From contig NZ_CP108882.1 in NCBI RefSeq assembly GCF_036347055.1, positions 62,001-126,000 on the forward strand: a stretch of DNA of 64,000 nucleotides, given 5' to 3'. The stretch's first letter is position 1, and each line of letters begins with the position of its first letter. A program made the translations under genes and the position numbers. A model generated the notes under the pieces. It saw only the letters and a list, made by a program, of their open reading frames with translations, was not told the origin of the DNA and ran no database searches. Of this stretch, positions 9,090-17,894 are shown piece after piece. This stretch comes from Streptomyces sp. NBC_00820 (GTDB lineage Bacteria; Actinomycetota; Actinomycetes; Streptomycetales; Streptomycetaceae).

Positions 9090-12000
9090 GTGGCGGAGAA
9101 CGGCGGCAGGGCGCACAACTGGCAGAGCATCCGGGAGTGGGACGGGAGCCAGCATCGCGCCTTTGAAGAACTGTGCTTCCAGCTGCGCGAGGCAGCCCCT
9201 CCAGGCTGGGAGACGATCAAGACGGCTGCCCCGGACGGCGGTGTCGAATGGTACAACCAGGCGCCCGACGGCAGCGCCGCACACGGATACCAGGTCAAGT
9301 TCGTCCAGCGCATCGAGGACTTGCTCCCTCAGGCGAGGAAGAGCGCCAAGACGGTCGGCGAGAACATCGCCCACCGCAAAATCGTCCGGCTTGAGTTCCT
9401 GACGCCCTTCGACCTCTCCGACCCCGCCCCTTTCACCCCGAGCGGGAAGCCGCGTACCGGCGCACGGGAGCGGTGGAACATCCACATCGCCAAGTGGAAG
9501 GAGGAACTGCCCGGTCTCGCCGGTGTCGACATCCGCTATGTCGGTGGTGGCGAACTGCTGGAACGCCTGACCCGGCCCGGTAACGAGGGACGCCAGTGGT
9601 TCTTCTTCGAGAATCGCGCACTGGGCACGGAGTGGTTCCGAGAACAGGTCACGCTTGCTGAGCGTCTGGCCGAGTCGCGGTACACGCCCGAACATCACGT
9701 GGCGTTGCCACTGGCTCAGGTGGCGGACGCGTGCGCCCTGCCACAGGAATTTCTGCGGCAATTCGCACAGCGGGCCCGGGACCTGCGGGCCGTTGTCGAG
9801 ACGCTCCTGGCCGAGATGTCGTGGTGGCGTGACCGCTATCCCGCGCCGGACAGCAGTCCAGCGCACGAAGCGCTGTCGCAGTGGGTGCGGTTGTGGACGC
9901 CTCCGCTGCGGGAGGGCGCGGACGCTTTGGTCCAGGACCTGTCTGCGGCATCCGCGGGTTCTGGTTTCCCCGCCGAGCAGGCAGTTGCTGTGGCTGAGGA
10001 CATGCTGAATCGGCTGGGTGAATTCAGCGGCTTGGCCGACCGGTTCGTCGGGGAACCGACCGGGAGCGGTGACGTTCCGGCACCGCCTCTGTCACAGCCG
10101 CGCACAAGCAGCGCCCGGACAGCGTCCGAGAGCGTGGAGTCGATGCGTGAGGGTGCCCTCGCTCGTGCCAGCAACGCCTGCGAGCAGGTACTGGCCCTGC
10201 TGCGGGGCAGCGCTGCCCAAGCAGCGGAGAAGGGAGCGTGGCTGCTGTTGGGGGAAGCCGGCCAGGGCAAGACGCATCTGCTGGTCGATGCCGCGCGAAG
10301 GGCTGTGGACGAAGGTCGGCCGGCACTGGTGGTGTTCGGGCAGGAGCTCAGCGGGCACAGGACCTTGAGCGAGATCGCGCAGAGGTGCGGGCTGGGCCAG
10401 CTGCCCGAGCGGGACTTCCTCCAGGCGATGGACGCCGCGGGCGCGGCCAGCGGGTGCCGCTTCCTGTTGATCATCGATGCCCTCAATGACTCCGCCGATG
10501 CCGGGCACTGGAAGAGTGAACTGCTCGCTCTCCAGGGGCATCTGGCCGGGTACCGGCACATCGCTCTGACGGTGTCCTGCCGTTCGACCTTCAGTTCCCT
10601 CGTGGTGCCGGACCGTTTCGACGGGCCGGCTTCGGTGCACTCCGGCTTCGCGGGCCGGGAGATGGAAGGCCTTGAGAGCTACCTTCGGAGGAATCCGGCT
10701 GCTCTTCCCAACACGCCCCTGCTTGCCTCGGTCTTCACCAACCCGCTGTTCGTGAAGCTGTACGCGGACAGTCTGAGCAGGAGCCGGAACCAGAGTACAG
10801 CCGGCTCGGGCGGCCGTCCGCGTGACCGTAGCGCGGTGTTCGACGCCTATGTCGATCACCGGGCGGAGGCCATCTGTACCCGGCTGGGGCTGGACCCTCT
10901 TGAGCGGCCCGTGCACCGTGCGGTAGATGCTCTTGCCTCGCGCATGGCCGCCGAACACCTTTCCGTGCTTCCGCGTGGCGAGGCCCGTGACCTTGCCGAC
11001 GCCTGCGCTCCTGCGGCCACGGCATGGCCGGACACCATGCTCGGGCAGCTCCTCGCTCAGGGCATCGTGTCCAACGAGCGGACCTACGGGGCCGAGGCCG
11101 GTAGCGGCATCGGTTTCCCCTACCAGGCGTTCAGCGACGACCGCGTCGTGCGGTCGGTCTTCGCTGCCCACCAGGACGAGATCGAGTCGCTCCGTCAGGG
11201 CCGGCATCTGGCCGCCGGCTCCCCTCTGCGGAACTGGCTGCGTGAGGCCTCCCCGAACTATCAGGAGGCCGCGTCGATTCTCCTGCCCGAGCAGGCCGAC
11301 ACGGAGCTCATCGACCTCCTGGCTTCCCCTCCCGGGCCCGCGACGGACACATCCGGGCCCGACGGCCGTGCGGACATGCAGCACTATCTGCTGGCCCGGA
11401 GCTTTTTGGAAACGCTTCCCCTGCGCAGCACACGGAGTGTCAACGAACGCACCATCGCGCTCCTCAACGAGACGGCCGCCCGTCACGGACGCAACTCCGA
11501 CGTACTGGAGGCTGTCCTGGCGGTCACCGCTGAGCCGGGGCATCTGCTGAACGCCGACCGTCTCCACCGGGTGCTGGCGAGGAGGCCGCGGCCCGAACGC
11601 GACGCATGGTGGGGTGTCGAGACTTACCCGATGGTGTGGGACGTCACGGCACTGCACCGGCTGCTGCGCTGGGCCGAGCAGTACCCCACCCCGCAGGATC
11701 TCCACCCCGCGTCCCGTCCGGCCCGACCCCGGCTCGGGGCCCGGACAGGCCGGCCCGTGACAGCGCCTGGCGACACCGAGGAAGTGGCCCGGCTGGCGGC
11801 CACGACGCTTGTTTGGGCCCTCACGTCCTCCAACCGGTTTCTCCGGGACCGTGCGACCAAAGCCCTCGGGCAACTGCTTCTGTCGCACGGGGACGTTCTC
11901 GTGTCTCTCCTGGACAGATTCCTGCACGAGGACGCCGAGAAGGTGGACGACCCCTACCTCTTCGAGCGCCTGGTGTGGGTCGCGTACGGGGTGGTGGCCC

Positions 12001-14120
12001 GGCGTGGCGGGAGCGAGTGGCAGCGCGGCCTCCTGGGTCAGGTTGCGCGGCGGATCACCGAGTACGTCTACGGTGATACCGATTCGCCCGCGCACGCCTC
12101 GAGGAACGCGCTGCTGTGCGATGCGGCGACCCGCATTGTCACCATGGCGCACGGCGCAAGGATCATCACTGACGAAGAAGCTGGGGTGGTCAGGCATCCG
12201 CATGCCTGCCCGGACATCGGTCAGGCCCCTGCGGAGGAGGCTCTTGACGATCTCTTCCCACGGCGGGAGGAAGACAGGCCCCTGTGGGGATCGATTCGCT
12301 CGTCCCTGTCATCGCTGGGAGACTTCGCGGACTACGAAGTCCGTCCGACCGTCCACCACTTCAGCATGCTGCCTCTGGCGTCCGGCTATCCCCGCCGGCC
12401 ATCGTGGCAGCGCCGCGATGATCCGGTCTCGGTGGACACCGACCGTATCCCGGCTTTCGCAGAAAGCCTCCCGGAGTCCGTCCGGCCTGCCCTGGGCACG
12501 TCGGCCGCGGTCGCGCAGCTCCTCACCGGGTGGAAGGCGCAGCAGGTCCTCGACCGGGGCCAGTACGCGCTGCTGCGGGACTGCCGGGTGCCGCCCGCCG
12601 ACGACGAACGCCTCGCTGAAACCGAGGTGGACGCTGCGTGGGCCGCGAGGTGGGTGCTCGCCCGCGTCGCCGACCTTGGATGGTCGCCCGAGCTCTTCGC
12701 CGAATTCGACGCTACCCGTGGACGCATGTCCGGCGGCCGCCAGTCCCACAAGGGCGAACGGATCGGCAAGAAGTACCAGTGGATGGCCCTCCACGAGTTG
12801 GTGGAGCGGCTGGCGAACCACCGTCACCCCCACCGGACCTCTGAGCACGACGCCGCCCAATACGAGGGAGCGGCACGGCTGTCCCTGCTCGACATCGATC
12901 CCTCCCTCCCTCCGGCCCGCCACCCGTTCGACGCTGCCGACGACGCAAGCGGCCACAGCGAAGCGGACAACGCAACCTTTCCGCCCGCCGACCCTGCGCA
13001 CCCTCTCGCACCGCCTGTCCCGGCACTGCCGGACGACGACGGGATCGACGAGTGGATCAGCCGTCCGAACAACCTGCCCGGTCTCGAGGAACTGGCCGTC
13101 CGGACCGACAGCCAGGGCAGGGAGTGGGTCGTGCTCGACGAACAGGCCACGGATGACCACGACGGCCGAGGCTGGAGCATCACCCATGGACAGGCTGAGC
13201 AGTGGCACCGCGTCACGAGCTGGACCGTTTCCGACGACCAGTTCACCAGTCTGCTCACATGGCTCAAGGGCCGCTCCCTCACGAACCGGCTGATGCCCGA
13301 AGGACCCGACCGCCACAGCCTCCTGTTCGCCGATTTCCCCACCGTGCCCGGCCCCTGGACGGACCCTGAACCCGATACCTGGCACGTGAGTACCTTCCAG
13401 TACTCGGACCAAGAACCCGGCCCCGGCCCCGACAGGCCGGATGGCCTCGATGGTCCAGTCGATGACGACGACCTGGCCACGCCGGAGACAACCCCCGCAC
13501 CAGCTGCTGCCGCCGAGCCCGTCGACGCCCTCGCCATCTGGAGGGAGAAGAGAGAAACGAAGCGAACCGAGTCCCTGGCAGACCTCGCAGAGCAGTGGGC
13601 AGACGGCCCCGTCGACGACGAGGACACCTGGCTGGAGCGCACCCTTGCCGCACAGCCGCAAGCCCAGATCGACCACGCCGCAGACCCCGCCGGGCAACCC
13701 GTAACGGCTATCCCGACCACCCAGACCTACAGCTGGGGTGCACAAGGCTACGACTGCTCCCTCGACGCACCCGTATCCGTGACGCTGCTCAATGACCCGC
13801 TCCTGAGAGACAGCGGACTCCAACGGGACCCCGACCACCCCTTCTGGTACGACACCGACGGGCGGCTCCAAGTGCAGTACCTGTCGTGGGACCGCCCAAC
13901 CGGCACGGCCCACAGCCTCCTTGTCTCCCGGGAGTGGCTCGAACAGCGGCTCCAACGAAGCGGCCACTGCCTGGTCCAGGGGATGCGCGGCGAGCGGCAG
14001 ACCGTCACACCCGAACACCCCCGTATCTGGAGGGAATTCAGCCAGACGGCGGGCCACGCCGCAGATGGGCAACGGACACCGGGAACAACCGTCACCGCAC
14101 TCAGGAGAAGCTTCAGATAG
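9090..14120 (+). CDS. Nuclease-STAND NTPase, Avs-like defence protein
   Basis: This 1676-residue protein opens with a restriction-endonuclease-like fold: DGGVE at 49-53 and HGYQVKF with the Q68-V69-K70 catalytic strand. The spacing resembles Mrr-type PD-(D/E)xK nucleases. A P-loop NTPase follows, with Walker A GEAGQGKT at 388-395 and Walker B FLLIIDALND at 458-467, then a long helical region that looks repeat-like, and a Pro/Asp-rich tail. Nuclease-STAND-repeat proteins of this size include the AVAST (Avs) family, which senses phage proteins and cleaves DNA. The subfamily cannot be assigned by eye. The GTG start has AGGA 5-6 bases upstream. A RecA-NDp-type promoter box sits just before it, and no other gene shares the transcript. 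The Asp/Pro-rich C-terminus (about 1430-1600) is unusual. Confidence 0.72.
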   Translation: MAENGGRAHNWQSIREWDGSQHRAFEELCFQLREAAPPGWETIKTAAPDGGVEWYNQAPDGSAAHGYQVKFVQRIEDLLPQARKSAKTVGENIAHRKIVRLEFLTPFDLSDPAPFTPSGKPRTGARERWNIHIAKWKEELPGLAGVDIRYVGGGELLERLTRPGNEGRQWFFFENRALGTEWFREQVTLAERLAESRYTPEHHVALPLAQVADACALPQEFLRQFAQRARDLRAVVETLLAEMSWWRDRYPAPDSSPAHEALSQWVRLWTPPLREGADALVQDLSAASAGSGFPAEQAVAVAEDMLNRLGEFSGLADRFVGEPTGSGDVPAPPLSQPRTSSARTASESVESMREGALARASNACEQVLALLRGSAAQAAEKGAWLLLGEAGQGKTHLLVDAARRAVDEGRPALVVFGQELSGHRTLSEIAQRCGLGQLPERDFLQAMDAAGAASGCRFLLIIDALNDSADAGHWKSELLALQGHLAGYRHIALTVSCRSTFSSLVVPDRFDGPASVHSGFAGREMEGLESYLRRNPAALPNTPLLASVFTNPLFVKLYADSLSRSRNQSTAGSGGRPRDRSAVFDAYVDHRAEAICTRLGLDPLERPVHRAVDALASRMAAEHLSVLPRGEARDLADACAPAATAWPDTMLGQLLAQGIVSNERTYGAEAGSGIGFPYQAFSDDRVVRSVFAAHQDEIESLRQGRHLAAGSPLRNWLREASPNYQEAASILLPEQADTELIDLLASPPGPATDTSGPDGRADMQHYLLARSFLETLPLRSTRSVNERTIALLNETAARHGRNSDVLEAVLAVTAEPGHLLNADRLHRVLARRPRPERDAWWGVETYPMVWDVTALHRLLRWAEQYPTPQDLHPASRPARPRLGARTGRPVTAPGDTEEVARLAATTLVWALTSSNRFLRDRATKALGQLLLSHGDVLVSLLDRFLHEDAEKVDDPYLFERLVWVAYGVVARRGGSEWQRGLLGQVARRITEYVYGDTDSPAHASRNALLCDAATRIVTMAHGARIITDEEAGVVRHPHACPDIGQAPAEEALDDLFPRREEDRPLWGSIRSSLSSLGDFADYEVRPTVHHFSMLPLASGYPRRPSWQRRDDPVSVDTDRIPAFAESLPESVRPALGTSAAVAQLLTGWKAQQVLDRGQYALLRDCRVPPADDERLAETEVDAAWAARWVLARVADLGWSPELFAEFDATRGRMSGGRQSHKGERIGKKYQWMALHELVERLANHRHPHRTSEHDAAQYEGAARLSLLDIDPSLPPARHPFDAADDASGHSEADNATFPPADPAHPLAPPVPALPDDDGIDEWISRPNNLPGLEELAVRTDSQGREWVVLDEQATDDHDGRGWSITHGQAEQWHRVTSWTVSDDQFTSLLTWLKGRSLTNRLMPEGPDRHSLLFADFPTVPGPWTDPEPDTWHVSTFQYSDQEPGPGPDRPDGLDGPVDDDDLATPETTPAPAAAAEPVDALAIWREKRETKRTESLADLAEQWADGPVDDEDTWLERTLAAQPQAQIDHAADPAGQPVTAIPTTQTYSWGAQGYDCSLDAPVSVTLLNDPLLRDSGLQRDPDHPFWYDTDGRLQVQYLSWDRPTGTAHSLLVSREWLEQRLQRSGHCLVQGMRGERQTVTPEHPRIWREFSQTAGHAADGQRTPGTTVTALRRSFR

Positions 14121-14471
14121 CGGAGAACCCGAGCAGGGCCGCCGCGAGAGGCCCAAGCCTGACGATCTTCGATGAAAGCCCATTCGGCGTGGCCGCCAAC
14201 GCGGGGTCGCGGACTGTCGTTGACGTTGTTTTCTCCGTGGCGAGCCGAGGCGCTGCCGTGCGCTTTGGCCAACCGCGTCCTTCGGCTGTGTGGACTTGCG
14301 GCGTCCCGATCCGAGTACTTTGGACCGCCCCGTCAATGGCCCGCCGACTGCGTCTGCCTGTCACGGTCCTCGGTGTCGGTGGAGTGAACGGCTTCCGCTC
14401 TTGGCTGGTGGCTTCATGACGGTGAACCGCCTCATCGTGACCCACCGTCCCATGATCGCTGAGGGCGGCCC
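14121..14471. other. Convergent intergenic region, no gene seen
   Basis: About 350 bases between the 3' ends of the STAND gene and the UvrD-like helicase gene. Open frames exist but show no recognisable protein features. I did not find a clear terminator hairpin. Confidence 0.45.
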
Positions 14472-15938
14472 CTAGCTGGGCGGGGTGCCGTCGGGGTGCT
14501 CGTGGATCCAGGAGAGGCCGCCGAGGTCGAGGCGCCGGCGAGCGCGGGTGACGGCGACATAGGCGAGCCGGGCTTCGCTGTCGCTGATCGGTCCGGGGAC
14601 GGGGCGGCCGGTGTCGTCGTGCTGGTCGGTGTCCTTCGGCGGGGTGAAGTCGTCGGCGATCTTCACGCAGGGCCATTCACGGCCTTTGGCCTTGTGGGCG
14701 GTTGACACGGTCACCTCGGCCTGTTGCTCTGGCGTGAGGTGAGCGAGGGCGGCCAGGATGGCGTCGGTGCCATGGGTGTCGACGAGGTCGACCAGCGGTT
14801 GCAGGTCACGTCCGGCTGGGTCGTGGGCGGCGTAGTCCTGTAGTTCGCCCCAGGAGGGGAACAGCACCAGCTCGGGGTGGGAGGTGCGGCGGCCCTCCTT
14901 GAGGTCGCGAGCGGCCAGGGCCAGGGCACGCAGGCTGTCCCCTCCCCCGGCCAGCCCCACCCGGTGTCCGGCGGCCAGCAGGTCCATGACGTGGGCCATG
15001 GCGCCGACGTTGGTGCGGCACAGCACAGCGTCGGGCCGGACGAGGTGCCCGAGTTCGGTGGACACCTCGGGGGCGCCGGTCAGGCGGATCGGGGCCTGCG
15101 CGATGGCCAGCCAGCGGTTGGCCTCCTGGGCCAGATAGGGACCGAAACGGAAGGACTGCGACAGGACGAGCTGGGCGCCGTCGAAGCCGGTCATGACGTC
15201 TTTGGCGCCGCGCCAGTCGTAGATGGCCTGGGCGGAGTCGCCGACCATCACCAGCTGGGCGTGGCCGCGCTGATCGAGGAAGATCTGCTCGACGACGGGG
15301 TTGGTGTCCTGGGCCTCGTCCAGCAGCAGGAAGTCGGCGTCGATCTTCGGCCGGCTGAGAGCCCAGATCTTCAGGTAGTGGTCGTGGTCGAAGCGCACGG
15401 CCCCGTCGTCGGGGTGCTGCAGGTCGGCCCAGGCCTTCTCGGCGAACGGCACGATGTGGGCGGCGAGTTGGGTGTGCGGGTCTTTGTCCTCCAGGCCGCG
15501 CAGGCGGGGGACGTGATGGCGGGTGATCGTCTCATCGGCGGTGTGGCAGAAGCCGGCCACGGTGCGCAGCGTGGCGTTGGAGAGAGTCTTTTGTGAGAGG
15601 TCACGTTCACCGATGCGGATCGCCTTGGTGATACCGAGGGCCTGCCCGGTCTGCCAGGCCGGGCGGCGGGGGGCGTTCAGACGGCGGGTGTACCGGTGGC
15701 CGACGGCGGCGTAGGCGAGGGCGTGGGCGGTCTTGCACTGCACGGTGTCGGGGAAGCGGGCGCGTGCGTCCTGGGCAATGGCCCGGTTGTAGGCGAGGTA
15801 GCGGCCACGGCGTTTGGTGATGCGGGCGAGCAGGGTCAGCGTGGTGGTTTTGCCGGTACCCGCGCCGGCCTGCAGGGCGAGGTGCTGGCCGGCATGGAAG
15901 GCGTCGGCCGCGGCCGTCTGTTCATCGGTCGGGTTCAT
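14472..15938 (-). CDS. UvrD/Rep-like superfamily 1 helicase
   Basis: The 488-residue product has all the main SF1A motifs in order: LQAGAGTGKTTTL at about 22-34 (Walker A, K30), FLLLDEAQDTNPV (motif II), VMVGDSAQAIYDWRGA (motif III), STAHKAKGRE (motif V) and LAYVAVTRARRRL (motif VI). It is short for UvrD and lacks large 1B/2B insertions, like many accessory helicases found on mobile elements. It would unwind DNA 3'-5'. A much longer in-frame upstream extension is low-complexity Pro/Arg sequence and is rejected. This ATG overlaps the stop of the preceding gene by four bases (ATGA), which implies coupling. Confidence 0.8.
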   Translation of the reverse strand: MNPTDEQTAAADAFHAGQHLALQAGAGTGKTTTLTLLARITKRRGRYLAYNRAIAQDARARFPDTVQCKTAHALAYAAVGHRYTRRLNAPRRPAWQTGQALGITKAIRIGERDLSQKTLSNATLRTVAGFCHTADETITRHHVPRLRGLEDKDPHTQLAAHIVPFAEKAWADLQHPDDGAVRFDHDHYLKIWALSRPKIDADFLLLDEAQDTNPVVEQIFLDQRGHAQLVMVGDSAQAIYDWRGAKDVMTGFDGAQLVLSQSFRFGPYLAQEANRWLAIAQAPIRLTGAPEVSTELGHLVRPDAVLCRTNVGAMAHVMDLLAAGHRVGLAGGGDSLRALALAARDLKEGRRTSHPELVLFPSWGELQDYAAHDPAGRDLQPLVDLVDTHGTDAILAALAHLTPEQQAEVTVSTAHKAKGREWPCVKIADDFTPPKDTDQHDDTGRPVPGPISDSEARLAYVAVTRARRRLDLGGLSWIHEHPDGTPPS

Positions 15939-16411
15939 GCGGAGGCTGCTCCGGGGGTACGGGTCAGGGCGTGTCCGACGGCTGCCAGGAGGTGTGCGGC
16001 CGTGGTGTGGGCGAGCAGGTGCTGCACGGCCCGGTCGAGCCGGTCGGCCTCGTCGCTGGCGTGCTGGGCCAGTGCACGGTGCAGGGCCAGCTTCACGAAG
16101 AGTTCCGGGCTCTGCCCCGCTTCCTGGGCGGCCTGGCGGATCGTGGCCTGGACGGCGGGCGGGAAGGCGAGGTTGAGCAGGACCTGCCCGTCGGCGTCCG
16201 GGTAGTGAGTGGTGATCACGTCCACGGGGAGCCGAGTGGCGAGGCGCTGGCGCAGCCGGTGTGCGGCGCGGCCGGGGGTTTTGGCGCGTACGAGGGTCAT
16301 GAGGCGGGTGGTGTCGTGGTTGGTCGCGAGCGGCAGCACGCGGGCGGCGTCGCGGAGTTCGGCCGGGGCCAGGGGTCGGGTCAGGAGGATTTCCAGGGCG
16401 TGGTGCGGCAT
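15935..16411 (-). CDS. Unknown 158-residue protein, partner of the helicase
   Basis: I do not recognise this protein. It is predicted to be mainly helical, with an LAFPPAVQATIRQAAQEAG segment and a C-terminal helix, giving the look of a small DNA-associated or ribbon-helix-like protein, though no motif is decisive. It starts at an ATG preceded by GGAGAGGTGACG, 2 bases after the end of the DUF6083 gene, and overlaps the helicase start by four bases. Because it is tightly coupled to the helicase, a helicase partner or regulator is the simplest inference. Confidence 0.6.
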   Translation of the reverse strand: MPHHALEILLTRPLAPAELRDAARVLPLATNHDTTRLMTLVRAKTPGRAAHRLRQRLATRLPVDVITTHYPDADGQVLLNLAFPPAVQATIRQAAQEAGQSPELFVKLALHRALAQHASDEADRLDRAVQHLLAHTTAAHLLAAVGHALTRTPGAASA

Positions 16412-16413
16412 CG

Positions 16414-17268
16414 TCACCTCTCCCCGCTGCCGTGTGCCGGCGGGTACGGCAGACCGGTACGCAGGTGCTGCGCGTGCAGGAGCGGATCGACGACCTGCCA
16501 TCCGGCCAGGGCCAGGTCGGCGGCGCCGTGGGTGGTGGCATGCGCGGGGCAGCGCTGCATGCGCCAGCGCCGTTGTTCGGCATGGGGCAGTTGGCTGAGG
16601 TCGTAGACGGCCGTCGTCTGCTCGGGCAGGGCGAGTTGGCCGCGCTGGGGGCCGATGGGCAGCAGCCTCCAGGATCCGGGCGGGGAGTCCGGGGCCAGGA
16701 CAGGACGGGAGCAGCGGTGTCGGTGGCTCGTCTGGGCTACGCAGCGGATGGCCTCCACGGGGCCGTCGGCGAGGTAGTGGCCCAGCAGCATCCGCACGAC
16801 CGGGCGGCCGGGACCGTCAGGCTCTGCACTGGTGGGAGCAGCCGTGGGAGTGGTGAAGACACCGGTGTCGATCAGGCGGCGGGTTCGTACGGCGAGTTGG
16901 CGGCGCACCGACGTGAGGGGTGGGCTGATCCGGCAGACGGGCGTGCGCTGCGGGCAGAGCACGGCATGCGGAATGCGGCACCAGGCGCTGCCGTCGCTGT
17001 GCGGGTGGGCGATGCCGGAACTCAGGTGCCAGTGGCAGGCGGCGGGGACGTGGGCGGTGACCAGTTCGGCGGGATGCAGGGCGATGGGCTGCCCGTCGGC
17101 ACGCGGGTAGAGGTCGATGCGGTTGCCGCAGTGCCGGCAGCGGCCGCTCTGGCCGGCGCGCAGCAGGCGGCTGGGGCTGGTGGCGGCCACCCGCAGCGGA
17201 CGGCGCGCCAGTGCGGTGCGGGGGCTGCCGTCCCAGGGACAGCCAGTGGAGAGGGTGTTGGGGTGCAT
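16414..17268 (-). CDS. DUF6083-domain protein
   Basis: The N-terminal part resembles the Streptomyces DUF6083 family: CPWDGSPRTALARRPLRVA, then SPSRLLRAGQSGRC and CRHCGNRIDLYP, followed by a histidine-rich block. Paired CxxC and His residues suggest a zinc-binding domain. The function of the family is unknown. The protein is about 284 residues from the ATG chosen here. An in-frame GTG at 17358 would add 30 Pro/Gly-rich residues and is less likely, although neither start has a strong ribosome site. It is first in a three-gene minus-strand operon with the 158-residue unknown and the UvrD-like helicase. Confidence 0.6.
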   Translation of the reverse strand: MHPNTLSTGCPWDGSPRTALARRPLRVAATSPSRLLRAGQSGRCRHCGNRIDLYPRADGQPIALHPAELVTAHVPAACHWHLSSGIAHPHSDGSAWCRIPHAVLCPQRTPVCRISPPLTSVRRQLAVRTRRLIDTGVFTTPTAAPTSAEPDGPGRPVVRMLLGHYLADGPVEAIRCVAQTSHRHRCSRPVLAPDSPPGSWRLLPIGPQRGQLALPEQTTAVYDLSQLPHAEQRRWRMQRCPAHATTHGAADLALAGWQVVDPLLHAQHLRTGLPYPPAHGSGER

Positions 17269-17437
17269 GGCGAGGACCGTGCCAGGCGACACGCCCCGAG
17301 GGCGGGGCTGGCGGGCGGACAGTCCCCCGGGCGGCCCAGCGCTATCGAACAGCAACACGATTCAGCGAGTGTGTGTTTCATGCGTGTTCGCCGGTTCGGG
17401 TGATTTGCGTGGCGTGCCAGGCAGGGCTCGACCGGAG

Positions 17438-17701
17438 TCAGGCGCCCTTGGGTCCGGGTGGGGTGTGGTTGCCGCAGAGCGGGCCGAGCAGCTGCTCGAT
17501 GGGGACATCGAGGGCGTGCGCGAGGGCGTGCCAGGTGGTGACGGTGCCGGCGGCGCGGCCGTGTTCGAGGTCGATCAGTGTGCGCCGGGCCAGGCCGCTG
17601 CGGTCGGCGAGTTCGTCGAAGGTCCACCCGCGTTCGTTCCTCAGCCGCGCCAGCGTCACACGCAGGGCGTCGCGGTCCGGGTCGGGCGGCAAGATCGTCA
17701 C
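17438..17701 (-). CDS. Small Xre-family HTH regulator
   Basis: The 87-residue product is a single Xre-type helix-turn-helix domain: LRNERGWTFDELADRSGLAR followed by TLIDLEHGR, a typical recognition-helix pattern, and then WHALAHALDVPIEQLL. It would bind DNA as a dimer. The GTG start was chosen because residues upstream are not conserved-looking. The gene is divergent from the 360-residue gene at 17895, and three similar palindromes lie between them. The inferred role is an autoregulator that also controls the divergent gene. Confidence 0.72.
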   Translation of the reverse strand: MTILPPDPDRDALRVTLARLRNERGWTFDELADRSGLARRTLIDLEHGRAAGTVTTWHALAHALDVPIEQLLGPLCGNHTPPGPKGA

Positions 17702-17715
17702 CCCACCATCCGACG

Positions 17716-17809
17716 GTGCAGACACCTGCCCTGTCAGTGCGGATTTCTGCACTATCAGCGCAGGTGAGCGCGTCGGGCGCTCACGCTGCACGGGTGCAGA
17801 GATCTGCAC
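17716..17809. promoter_or_regulatory. Three operator-like palindromes between divergent genes
   Basis: Three related 16-mers lie in the gap. They are GTGCAGACACCTGCCC at 17716-17731, GTGCGGATTTCTGCAC at 17737-17752, and GTGCAGAGATCTGCAC at 17794-17809. The last is a perfect 7-bp inverted repeat around a 2-bp centre. The first two start 21 bp apart, two helical turns, so dimers would bind the same face. The Xre protein encoded next to them is the likely binder (inference). Confidence 0.6.
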
Positions 17810-17894
17810 TACGGTGCGGGCGGCTCCCGCGTGCCCGTACCGGGAGACCGCCGCACGAGGCCGGCGCGGACCAGACCGGAGGGACAACGAGCCG

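Noticed and set aside
14113..14676. Minus-strand frame between the STAND and helicase genes
   Set aside because: It overlaps the helicase 3' end in another frame and is Arg/Pro-rich without motifs.
15939..16583. N-terminal extension of the UvrD-like helicase
   Set aside because: The added 215 residues are Pro/Arg low-complexity and overlap the 158-residue gene in another frame; the chosen ATG has the coupling overlap.
17732..17756. Sixth RecA-NDp-type box upstream of the divergent Xre region
   Set aside because: TGTCAGTG is present at 17732, but after 8 bases the sequence is TGCACT, not TAnnnT; it overlaps the operator-like palindrome instead.
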